A stretch of 64,000 nucleotides of DNA, taken from assembly GCF_040115645.1 (NCBI RefSeq), contig NC_089555.1, positions 2,728,001 through 2,792,000 on the forward strand, written 5' to 3'. Below are positions 39,466 through 51,400 of the stretch, piece by piece. Within the stretch, counting starts at the first letter, position 1; each line of letters begins with the position of its first letter. The position numbers and the translations under genes are program-made. The notes under the pieces were generated by a model. It saw only the letters and a list, made by a program, of their open reading frames with translations. It was not told where the DNA came from and ran no database searches. This DNA comes from Euwallacea fornicatus (Eukaryota > Arthropoda > Insecta > Coleoptera > Curculionidae).

Positions 39466-42224
39466 GGCACTTGTGCATTCTTAAAGAAATATTGGAACGT
39501 CACATATGTAATAATACTTATAATGCTCCAGTTTTGGGAGAAAAAATCGGAGTTCACGCATTAAGTGCACGGGTAGTAGAACTTGTGAAATTGTATTTGT
39601 ACGCGTTCTTATTTTTGATAAAGCAAATATTATACACATTCGACAAAAACCGGTCTTAAGAACGGTAATTTGGAAGTGTACTTTAAATTATTTGGAACTT
39701 GAACTATTTTAATCCAACCCATAAAGTCAATTTAAAATAAGTAAATTTACGGAACATTCCTCGTAATCTGCAGCTTGAGACATACATCAGAGAGAGCTAA
39801 ATCGCGCACAATGGACAGTGGTAAAAATATCTATTTTGTAGTTCAATATTTTAGCGGATTTAGAAGCGTATTGGCACGTAACTCTTTTGAAGAGTTATTC
39901 GGATTCAAAATTAACATTCGAAGTTTAGCATTTCAGACAAGGTTTTGTTGCTTTTGGGAATTGACGTGTTCTTAGTTTTCTACAGTCCATTTGTACCAAA
40001 GAACGGGTTCGGGACGAAACAGGTCTGTGTACCATCCTTCTTGGGTGTTCCCACGTCAAAATTTAGCCACTCTAACTGCCTTGGGTGCTCTTCTCCATTG
40101 GAAACAATTTACGAGCAATCAATTTTCACCTGGATTAGTTTTATAGATGTGAGGATTTCAAGTGCTTTAATAAGATTGCTTTTAACGAATTGCATGTGAT
40201 CATTTCACCAATAAAAGTCCTTAAAAGTATTATAACCTCGTATTCCAAATAGTCATTTCCCTAGATAAAAATCCAGAAAAACAACCTCGTTTTTACAAAT
40301 CAGGCAAGCAGAGCATAAAGCCCTCGTTTTGCTATTCTTTCCGCATTTTGAAAACTAACATTTCACGTTTACTCTTGTGCACGCTTTCCGGCTTTGAACG
40401 ATATATTCAAGAGAATAAAATGAGTAGTGCATAGAGACATAAGCTGGGCTCAATCTGTGCGGTAATCCCTCGGATAAAAACTAAACGGAATTTGGAAGTT
40501 TCGCAAAGTAATGGGCCGAAAATGTAAACACGAAACTTGTTGAATGTGGTTAGTTGGCGATTATCTTCTTATTAGAACTAGCAGTTGATGCTGAAGAGAG
40601 GAAATTCGCTTCCCCGGGGCGACGCCCCACTGTCGGATTACAATTAGGGTCAGCGAATTTAAAAGCGGGAAAAGCTGGCACTGGAAAAAAGGCCTCCACA
40701 AACAAAATGGACAGAGGTCCAGAACGTGAAAAGTTAACTACCAGAGGGCCCTAAAACGAAAGCCGAGGCCGATCTTGCTTTTGAACTGAAACGGTTACAC
40801 TGCGAATAAATTTTTTTCTATTGTGTGCGGTTTCTAATTAACTTTTAAATTTTTGTCCCGGAAAATTGCAAATGACCTCGCTTACCGAATTTTTTATAGC
40901 ACTAAGCGGTGGTCTAAAAAACAGGAGAAACCGACACTTTTGTTTTCATTTGCGGTTCATCAACAATCAAGAGAATTCAGCGTTAAGCTGCTTAAATGGC
41001 AACGGCGCGCTTCGCCACTGTTTTTGAAGGTTCGAAGGTGAGCTCTCGTTTCCGGCAAGATTGACAGAAGAACTTTATGGTTTTGGGCAGGCATCGCTGC
41101 CGGACTGGGCAAGAAATCTCGGAATGATTTCGATGAGAAAGTATGCGTATCTGTAAATGTTACATTTGCCACATTAGCATTATGGTTATCGCGCGGAAGA
41201 AATATGCATTATTTCACACTTAATTAGTCGTTAATTAACGAAATGAATATTCCCCGTAACGAATTGAAAAATTAATCACACCTAGACCATACCTAACTAA
41301 ACAGTAATTAATAAAAAGCGAAATAATGGAGAGCTAGTGTTGTTTCAGGGCGAGTTTTAATAAGGCCTTGCTAAAATGTAGGAGTGATAAATGAACACTT
41401 TTTGGGTGCTAAATTTATGAATTAAATTTGATGAAAAATTCTGAAAATGCTAATGAAAATTAGAGAAGCGCCATCGCTTTTGTTATTTCGTTGCCAGTAA
41501 GCCGGATATTTAATATTCAGCTAGAGGCCGCCCTGGAAAGTGGTTCGCTTCACTCAGGTAATACATAATACAAAAAAATAAAAAAAAACTGTCCTGGTAA
41601 ATTGCTTGCATTAACCTCTCGAATATTAAACGGAAACTGCAGTGGTCTAGCAAACAACGTTCTTGCTGTGGAATCCTTAAAAATTAACTCGTCCAAACAT
41701 CGAATAAAACTCAATTCATTTCCCCAATGAAATTAAGGTCATGCTGAAAACGGGAAACCAGGGAAAAACCATCTCCAAGGAATTAAGCGGATCGGGGTGG
41801 GGATGTGAAAAATTTGTTATCGAGGGGCTAATGCGGGAAAACGGTCACATGTGCTTATTCTACAGTACTCCATCAAGATTGTGTTGAACCTGTGAAACCT
41901 TCTAATGAAAGTCTAATGAAGTCGAAGAACGATTTAGTTGTTAGTTATCGGTATCTGTTTACGAAACATCTTTTGCGGATTTCATAAAATCAATTTCAAC
42001 CCTCGACATAAAATCTCCTGCAGTTTTGCCGTGGCATAATTCACTTTTTAAAATTATTTTAAAGGGGGCGACTGCATGAATACATTTTCCTGCTCATAGA
42101 TTTATTCGATCCGCAATATCCTGGAAAATTCTTTAAGGAGTGAAAAAGTAACAGTTTTCGTCCCTGATCCGGGAATTTACACATTTGCAAATAAATTTCG
42201 GAAAAATTGTTTATTTTCCGTTAT

Positions 42225-42490
42225 TAGAGAATTGCTTTTGTTGTCCTATAGCATACACATTTGCTCTCACTGCGTGAGGTCTTTGCTGTTGGCTTGAACA
42301 TAACCGCCTATAGGGAGCGCTACCCGCACAGTGTACGAGGGATGTTTTAAAATTATTTGTCTAAGACCACGAAACGCGTTTGTAAGAAATTGCAACAGTC
42401 GCTTTTAATCCAGTCACAACATTAGGTGGAGGTTAAGCCTTGGTTTCGTAAGTTTTCTTACCTTTGATGAAGAGCTTCGTGAATATATGG
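42225..42490 (-). repeat. Copy of coding-like dispersed repeat
   Basis: Shares long nucleotide stretches with 48575-48840: ACACATTTGCTCTCACTGCG here, ACATTTGCTCCCACTGCG there, then GTACGAGGGA/ATACGAGGGA and GTTTTCTTACCTTTGATGAA. On the - strand it reads PSYTVRVALPIGGYVQANS with a stop soon after, so it is not functional as coding sequence. Confidence 0.65.
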
Positions 42491-44565
42491 TGTTTAAACT
42501 GCTGAAGGAAACGTAGAAAATATGGCCTTGGATAGCAAAGAACGTCAAAGGAAATCTAATAATAGGGGTAGGAAAAAATCGATACTGTGATAATATGTTT
42601 TTGTTATTTCCTCATTATTTTCAAAGAGATTCATCCGACGTTTCGGTTCCCGACAACTATCATCAATTGAATTTTTCATAAATTCTCAACATGAAAAAAA
42701 TCGTCCTTTCAAGACGTCGATTTTACCAAATATTTTTGGATACAATTGCATAATATGGTCCCAGTTGAACCGACGGACTCGTCAGTATTCTCCAGAAACC
42801 GCAATTTCTTTTTGGATCTCGGGAACTGCCACTTTGTTCTGTACTTCCGAAATGGAATCTGTCGGATTGGTCTGAATTTAGGCTTTAATAGATACTAGTT
42901 TTTTCCGAAAATCAACGCATCCAATATCTCTTTGCAGCGAGGGCTTCGGTCAAAATTCCAGGGCCGCACTTACACCTTCGAGGTTCAATTCGTCAAGTTT
43001 ATGAAATGATAATGAGTTCTCCTGCAATTTCCCTTGATGTGAATAGGGGTGGCTAGTTGTTACCTGCACAAATAAATTAATGAAGACCATTTTTCGGGAA
43101 CACGGTCGCAAATGGAGGACTTCATCTTGGGGGCGTTGGAGACGAACATGCTTGGGGTATAAGAGAATTTTTGATTAAAATCTCCAGCTGAAGAACCTGC
43201 AGAAAGACGCTTTTGATAGTGTGTTGGGGGGAGATTAATAATACAGTTTGGAATAAAGCAAACTGACGAAAGCTAATAAAATGACATTTTAATAATAGAA
43301 TTATGTACTTTTTATTCGGGGTATTTTTAATGAATGTAATGTCCGTAAAACTACATTTTACGAGCGCATTAAAAATACCAAATATATCCTTCTATTATCC
43401 TGTAGGAAGGAATTTTATAAACCATTGAAATTCATATTCGTACAAGGGCCATATATCAAGCTACGGGACCGAGTGCTTTTATAGTTTTAAAGAAGAATTA
43501 TGTCGAGTATTAGAAATTTAAATATCGGTTTAACATAAAAGACATGCAGTGGTCTGACGTTACTCCCATATTTTATTCCCTCTTGGACACTGCTCTGGTT
43601 GCATTGAATGGAAATTACGCGCATAATTTAGGGGGAAGTATCTAATTTTTCTGAGGCCAACAAAGGGCACGTGCGGCAAATGCACTTTCCCGGAAGAAAT
43701 TTCATACAACTGACAATAACTCCTCTAGTGTCGCAGACGACTTTCCACCTTTCCTGTTGAGCACAAGTTGTAAAATTTGCCATTTGAGACTCCTGAAAGC
43801 GTCATACGTTCCCCTTTTGCTCTTATTCTCTTTTATTGTTGGAGTGTATTGGTTCCAAATAAATTCTATCGCCTTTTCGGAAATGAGAAACACCCGTCGA
43901 TGGAAATGTATGTGTATTATTCCACCACTGCATATACAGGTATTATTTTCTTTTTATATAAAGTTTCCTTCGTCGGCCTTCTCGAAGACACACTCGCATC
44001 CAATTACACGCCCAACTGCACAATGAAACTCTAATTGGCTCGTCTGACATGCGACGAATGGCATCATACCGGTCCTTCCGAATGAAAGAAAAGCTCTTCA
44101 ATGGCCTTCCGAGAAAGTTTTATTAAAAAAAGTTGTATTTCCCTCGAAAGGATATTTATTCTGCCCCTGACTTGTCAACTTGGAAGGCAAGTGCCGCACG
44201 GGCAAATGTACCGGACCAAACGCCAGGAGATCCCTTTAAAGGGCCGAATTCTGGACCTTTGGGAATTCACCTCAAAGTTTCCTGCTGAATTCGAAACGGC
44301 CATATGAGAGGGGACCTATGTTTCCCTCTCGTGGGTGGGTTAATTATAAACAATAAAACACAGCTAAAACCGGCATTGTAATCGGCAGTTATCTTGCGGA
44401 GGATTTATTTAACCCTCAGCTATACTGCACCCAGCATTAATTTACGAGCTCCCAATTTCTACCTGGCTAGATTTTATAGAATTTGGGGATTTATGGGTGC
44501 TAGATAAGGTTCCTTCCTTGTTTTAACGCATTCTTCTTTGGCGGGCTCGCTTTGAGGTCAGCGGC

Positions 44566-44573
44566 TATAAAAG
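44566..44573 (+). promoter_or_regulatory. Candidate TATA box (TATAAAAG)
   Basis: CGGCTATAAAAGGGCC in a locally GC-richer context, about 880 bp upstream of the acceptor that precedes the ATG at 45466. A candidate core promoter for the + strand secreted-protein gene. The 5' UTR exon and its donor were not resolved. Confidence 0.3.
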
Positions 44574-45465
44574 GGCCAGTACAGGACTTTGCTTTTACGG
44601 ACTTAGGGCAGAAATCCTAACCGTTCGATTGGTTAAACACGGAATTCTCCCTCAGCGGCTCGAAAAGGTTCGCTAGCGGCTGGACCCGCGCATCCGCCAA
44701 TCGTCAAGAATACCCAACTCTTGATAATAATTGCGAGCGCAAGCCCATTTTCGTGTCCATATTTTATTTAGAATAACTGCTTATTCCAGCGAAGTCACTC
44801 CGTTAAATTCATATTTAGGGGTAAAATTATGCAATTTCGTCCCTGTGCCGCATTTTCGATATTATGAATTTTATATTGCAACACACCACAGGGAATGAAA
44901 TATCGCGTTTGTTTGGACCAAGCACACACATTAATGGAACTTCTGATATATGGCTTTGGCCAAAGGCTACCTAAAATGGATTATCTAATCTAAACAATAC
45001 AAATTTGTAAGTTTAATTCCGCGTCAGCTCGAGTAACAGGCAAATAATAGTTCCTGGCTGTATTAAATATGTATTAGAGGGATTGTCTTGTGCACCCTCA
45101 GCTCAGGCATTTCGATGGGGGAAATCGATATGTTTTCGTTGAGTGGGAGGTCGGAAAAACAAATAATATTATGTACTAAATTGAGAATGAATGGGTTCAA
45201 CTGAGCGTGTGCTATTGAAATAGTTCACAAATATTCAATGCAGGAAGTGCAATTTTATTAACTTTATGTTCAGTTACTATAGCAAACATGTGCAACTTTC
45301 CGATAGCAATAGGTTTATAGGTGGAAATGAGCCACAGGGAACATTTGGGATTTATTCAAACGAACCTTTGTGGAAATATAAGCGTATTTTAAACGCACGT
45401 GAAAAATCATATTTTCCAATCAGAATTTAAAATTGAACTTTTTTTCCAGGTGAAACCTCCAAACA

Positions 45466-48400
45466 ATGCCACGAAGGAAAATCTTGTGGCCACCTATAGT
45501 GGCGTGTCTACTCTGCCTTTCAGTTACTGGTAAGCAAAAGTCCTATCGTCGGTTGAGCCCCTTTTCGCAGCCACTGTCCATGATAGTAATAATAAACGAA
45601 CAAAAAGGGGGTATTTAACTGCTATTCCTAGAAATAAAATGCAGGCAAAACTTAATTATAAAGTTTAAAGCTTATTTAAACAAAGGGTAATTTCTTTAAA
45701 ATCCTTTACTCTTTTCTGTCCAAGATTCTAAGTTTTAATTGCAACATTATGAACTTTAAGTTCGAGAAAGATCAGCCGCTAAAAGGCATTTTTTTCTTTT
45801 CAACTTTCCTAGCGTTTTCGGAAAATAATTATTACTAGTGAGAGTGTAAGAGAGCTCAAACGGCATTCCTAGTAGGTATAAATAAATTACGGACATGTAA
45901 AAAATAAACTACGGACACGTAAAAGTAAGCGCACTCGAGAAAAATAATGCATTGGGGGCACGTAAAAAATTAACTACGAGCACGTGCAAGCTAACCTGCG
46001 GGCATGTGATGACTAAATTATTCTGCGTGGCATAGAAAAGGGAACACCCCGTAAAAACGGTTTGATTTGAATAATTTTTGGCGCGCATGTTCCTTTTACT
46101 AATATAAGCACAACGTTCAGAAACTAAGCAAATTCGCTTGTTAAAACCCGAAAAAAATTGTCGCGTTGTCCAATACACTTCTGGACGCGTCTAGGCACCG
46201 TTTCCGATGGGATGATCGATGTCCCACTGAGGAACTCACTCGAGGCTACCTGCATAGCAATACATTTTATAACCTTCAACGCACAATAATACAAACACAT
46301 TCGATTGGTGATAAGTCTGGAGGTCGGAGTGGCCGTGGTAACACATCCAATTCGTTTCGTTAGAAGTCGATAGTAACGCGAGTTACATACAGTCGTGCAT
46401 TATCTTTTTGAAAAAGTGAACTTTCAAATGTTCTCAGATGATCCTGCTCCAAGACTTCTTAGATATATCGTTGAACGATCATATTGCCTTTGATGAAAAG
46501 CAAAGTTGATCGACTACTCTGAGTCGTAGGACTCCATTATGTCTACAGTCTGGTGTATCTAGTCGCCGTCTCATCCTGCCCTGACCATCACCAATATACA
46601 GGTAAAACCTGGATTCATCCCTGAAAATTGCAGTGTCCCATTTCGAGTCTCATTGCATCCGTTCTCCGCACCGATTTTGACGATGAAGAACGGTAAGAGG
46701 ATGCAGAAGATTGGGTTGATGGTTTGCACCGCAATAGCCCGATTATGTTCGATAAACCACTGATCTATCACCATCTTCGACGAGGCGAACCTGTTTCTTC
46801 AAGCGAAAAATCCGAAATGGCGATCTTGAGGTTCTGCAATTCTTCGTTATCTTCATGAACGTCTTCTTTGAGATTAGTCGTGGTACTTAAACTTCGGTTC
46901 AAACCAGTGGTGGTTTCTCTAAATGACAAACTAGCCTCTCGTAATCCCACGATTCAACCCCTAGCCAAGCCGGTATTTTGTGGCACTTCTCACAGTCAAC
47001 AAAAAACCTGAAACTGATGAGAACGCAAAAAGGAATTCAAGAACGTACTTGGAAAACTGATCGTTTTTACACACCAGAGTCGATTTAAATGAATGTCACT
47101 TCTACGGAGTGTTCTCTCTTCTATTTTCCACAGTATACTATTCTCCTCCTGGGAATGTAGGACTGGAAACACTGCGGTTCAAGGGAGGAATACCACCTCC
47201 TGGGATCGTGTCAAAAGTAGACACGTCTTGGGTTTTCTGGAGAGGCTTTGCTCCTCCGGGCGGATCTTCTGACTCTCCTACGCAAAGAGGAGGGCCCCTT
47301 GTGGGGAGGGTGCCCACGTGGAATGAAAATGAGGGACCGAGGGAGCGAAACTTGCGATTACCAGTTGTCTTCGATTTTCAAATGCGTCAACATTTATTTT
47401 ACGCGCTCGTGACAAAGCTATTAAAAGTGCCGCTTAACATTTCAACCTTAAACATATTGTTGGCAACTTGTTCCCGTCTGTTTATTTTTCTTTTATCCAG
47501 TTAGATTTACATTTTAGATTGTTTTGCCCGGCGTTTGAGGTCGGCGATATTTATTTTCCGGAGCGACCGGAAGAGACAATAGAACCTTGGCCGGAATGAA
47601 ATTTTAAATTGAAGAATTCGTTTAAATGTAGTTTGCGAGATTTTTCCTTGCGAACGTTTTAAATCGCAACCAAATCCGCTAGGAATTTGAAGACGAAAAA
47701 AAAAAGAAAAAAAGAAAAACGTGCACAAGGGCGACAAAGAGACGTAAAACCTTATTGCATGAAGATACAAAGCTTCGGAAATGATCTTAAAAATGGCCAT
47801 TTGACGTTATTGCAGTCGGGGCATGAAAAGTCCGACTCTAACGCGTAGAGCCCCCGTGTAATCCCCAATTTAGCTCGTGCCCATTTTGCAGTTATTACGG
47901 AGCTCTAGCCATGTCATAAAACCGAAATAATAATAATTTCGTATCGTCGAAAATTGCCCGTACGTGAACGTTCACAATTTGCCATAATTACCCGAAAGCT
48001 GTTTTGCGTTTAATTCCATGTTTCAACTTTTTTCATAAACATTTGGACCGGTTTATTTTCTTCAGTATGCAGCAGCGAGGAAAGGGCCACTGATAATGGA
48101 ATTGAGCTCCATGAATTTGCGCATAATAGAGCGCTTCTCTTCGGAGAGCTGGAACTTAATGGGAAAAGTGAGTAATATTATTTAAATGTCATAACATCAA
48201 CGAGAAAACTGTCTGGATTGAAATAGACCTGGAATGAGATCTTGAAACTTAAAAAACGACTAAAAACTAAGAAAAATATCAATTAACTCAGGATAACATA
48301 TATCTGAATATAGCAGTAACTATCTCAGTGATTTTGCCGCTGTAAATTTCATTTCCTCTAACCTGTGACCTTAACGTGGAGCGTTCCCTATCACAATCCA

Positions 48401-51400
48401 AAACTTCTTGGGGGCCCTTTGAGCCTCCTAAGTAAAGTTCGTGAATATCAGGCTCAGAAAGTGCCGTTGGAGACATTTTTGAAGGTGAATGATATTCCGC
48501 AGTTACTCCACCGTTCCAGTTTCCCTGTTGGAGTTTGGGGTTATTTCCTCTAATCCCCCCGAGGGATAAACTTTAGAGAATAATAATTGCTTATGCTGTC
48601 CTGCAATACAGACATTTGCTCCCACTGCGTGTAGTCTCTGCTGTTAACCTCAACGTAGCTGCTGCCAGAGAGCGTTAGGCGCGCAGTATACGAGGGACTT
48701 TTTATAATTACCAATTTGATCACGCGAAATTCGTTTCGAAGAAATGCGACAGAAATCGCTTTGAATGCAATCACAAGTATAGATGAACTTTAAGTTTCGC
48801 CCCCGTATGTTTTCTTACCTTTGATGAATCAGATTCCTCGACGATCCTTTGAGCCTCCTAAAGGAAGTTCGTGAATTTCAAACTGAGAAAATCCTGTTGG
48901 AGGCATTTTTGAAGGTGAATGAAATACCGCAGTTCCCCCATCATCCCCGTCTCTTCCTCGGGACTTCAGCTTATTTCCTCCAACCCCCATGAGAGGTAAA
49001 CTTTATCGAACAATAATTGCAGGGCTGTTGCATCTTTTCTCGTTATTTCGGGATTTAAACTAACTCGATAAAAAAGAAAAGTTCTCGATGGGCCGAATTC
49101 CAAATCGCGGAGGCTTTTGTATGAATGTCCTGAACTGAGGTTTGCGATTAAGCGAAACATTTAAAGCTAACGAGGCCCGATCCGCCGGCATCGTAAAACA
49201 TTTCCAAATGACCGATTAATTTCCGTTTTGTGACAATTGCAAGACCGAAGGACCGAATCGTAAAACAAAAAGAGCGCTGATCGCTTACATTATTGCACGC
49301 AGCGATGGAGGCAAATTAACAGCCATTTTCAATTCCGTCGTGACAAATTCGACATCGCTGGAATCTTGTTACCCCCTATTAAGCCAAATCGAGACCATTT
49401 TCTCTAATTTCCTCCATTCCTGTTGCCATTTCCCAGATTGATTAGTTTGTTCTACTTCTAAATCACTGGTGACACCCATCCTACTTAATTGTCTTGTCAT
49501 TGGGGGTTGAAAAAAACTACCCCTTACATGGTTTTGCGGGGGCAAAATGCTATTCATGATGAGCTCACTACTCAATCTCTGCAGCGGACACTTAAACCCC
49601 AGCAATTCAGCTTGATTAAACTTAACTTGACGCTAATGGCTAATCCAGATATTTATTAGTCAACCTAGTTAGTGCACCCTATGCAGTGCTGATTGCAGTC
49701 TCCCGACGAATTTATATAGGCGTTGGGGCTCTAATTGAAAGTAGGTACTTCCTTAAATTAAACCTTGAAAAAACCTAGTTTTCGAATTAAGTGCTCGGAT
49801 TCTATAGATGGTGCCCATCTTGTGCCTTAATCAAATCAAATTATGTATAAGGAGAGTGCACTCGGGGCTCTTATTTGCCTTTGAAATGAAACATCGAAAT
49901 GCGACACTTTTTTTTTTGACTCAACACCGAATTCTTATTAATGAGCTTTCACCTTCATTTCTTCAATTTTCTGGGAATAACTCATCACACGCCATGGCGC
50001 AGTATTCTCGATGAACAATTCGCGAATAAATTCGATGATAAACGTTGAAAATTTACTAATGCCAAGCGACAGAGGCAAATCAGCATGGAAGAAATGTAAT
50101 ACATAAAATCCCTTGCGAATATGGGGAATTTTCTGTTTGCCAAAACTCTAGACCTTCAAAGAGAGAATTAAAAAAAATTAATTTTGAGCACATATAAAGT
50201 AATTATTTGATCGGAAAAGACACGCACGAGATTGGAACATAGCTGGTGATAAGTTTGCGTTGGAAGCATATGGCAACCGTCAATTGTTTAAGACGTCTGC
50301 GTTCGAAATTTCGTCTTTTGCGACAACTTCTTCTGGAAAAAGTATGCTCGTTTGTTGCTTTTGAAGTTTTCAAAATTAAATTGCAATAAAAATAAATCAA
50401 AATAAATGGATCGATGTCGGCAGCATCACCAAGGCGCCACTATCAACGAAACGTAAAATCGAACAAAATGCATGAATAACGACCGAACACAAACTTTACA
50501 TTTTAACTTTACAGATTTTGACTCAGCCCCACCGGTGCTATCTCTAAAAATAAATAGAAACAATGAACAATCCGCCTCAAAGGTATAGAATATACAGTGA
50601 CTCGCATTAATATTCGAACACTAAGGTGTTTTTGGAAGTATTAGGTTTTTTGCTAACTTATTCTTAACTAACATTATTTATTGCGTAATCTTTGGTTATA
50701 AAAATGTTTCTAGTATATATAAATACATTTTTGATCTTTGAAATTTAATCATGTACAAAGTTACTATCGAACAAAGAAAACAAGGCATAATTTTACTATC
50801 GCAAAAATATTCGGACACATACCAGGAACATAATATTTGTAAACAAATTAATACTTCGTAGGATTGCCTTTATGCTGTATGACTTCTTGTAGCCGTTTCG
50901 GCATGTTTTCAATTATTATTTTAATGTAATCTTCAGGTATGCGTTGCCATTCTTCAACTAATCGTTGTTGTAGCTCGTTTTTGGAGTTGACTGGCTTATT
51001 ATGGACTTTACTGTCTAAAAATTCCCATAGATTTTCTATTGTGTTAAGATCAGGTGATTGTGCAGGAGGATTTAATACTTTAGGGCAATTATATAATAAA
51101 TTCTCTTGGACTAAACGCGACTTACGTTTTGGATCATTATCCTGGTAAAATTTTAAATTGTCACGTATACTTAATTTTTCAGCACTTTTTAGTAAATTTT
51201 GATTTTAAAAGAGCCAAGTACATAACTTTATTTAAATTTTCTTCAGTAAATTCTAATTCGCCTACTCCTGCAGCTGCGATGCAGCCCCAAACCGTTATGC
51301 TCCCTCCGCCGTATTTCACAGTAGGCCGGAGATTATTAATTTTTAGCTCTTCATTCTTTTTGCCCCATACCATTTTACGACCATCGGATCCAAAAATATT

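Larger units (their letters stand above)
31260..45449. other. 14-kb stretch without a supported gene
   Basis: No exon with matching splice phases was identified. It includes two members of a coding-like dispersed repeat (39330-39465, 42225-42490), a TGGCAACGGCG half-element near 40997, an AAGTTGTTTTAA/TTAAAACAACTT inverted repeat near 37402-37470, and a TATA box at 44566. Confidence 0.5.

Noticed and set aside
40554..40754. 66-codon + strand frame beginning with a hydrophobic run
   Set aside because: Starts with TTG just after a stop, has no donor or polyadenylation context and no recognisable content.
47109..47504. 131-codon + strand open frame with repeated Pro-Gly motifs
   Set aside because: No homology recognised. 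The opposite strand has an equally plausible Pro/Gly-rich string, and it sits among repeat-derived sequence; called coding by neither strand.
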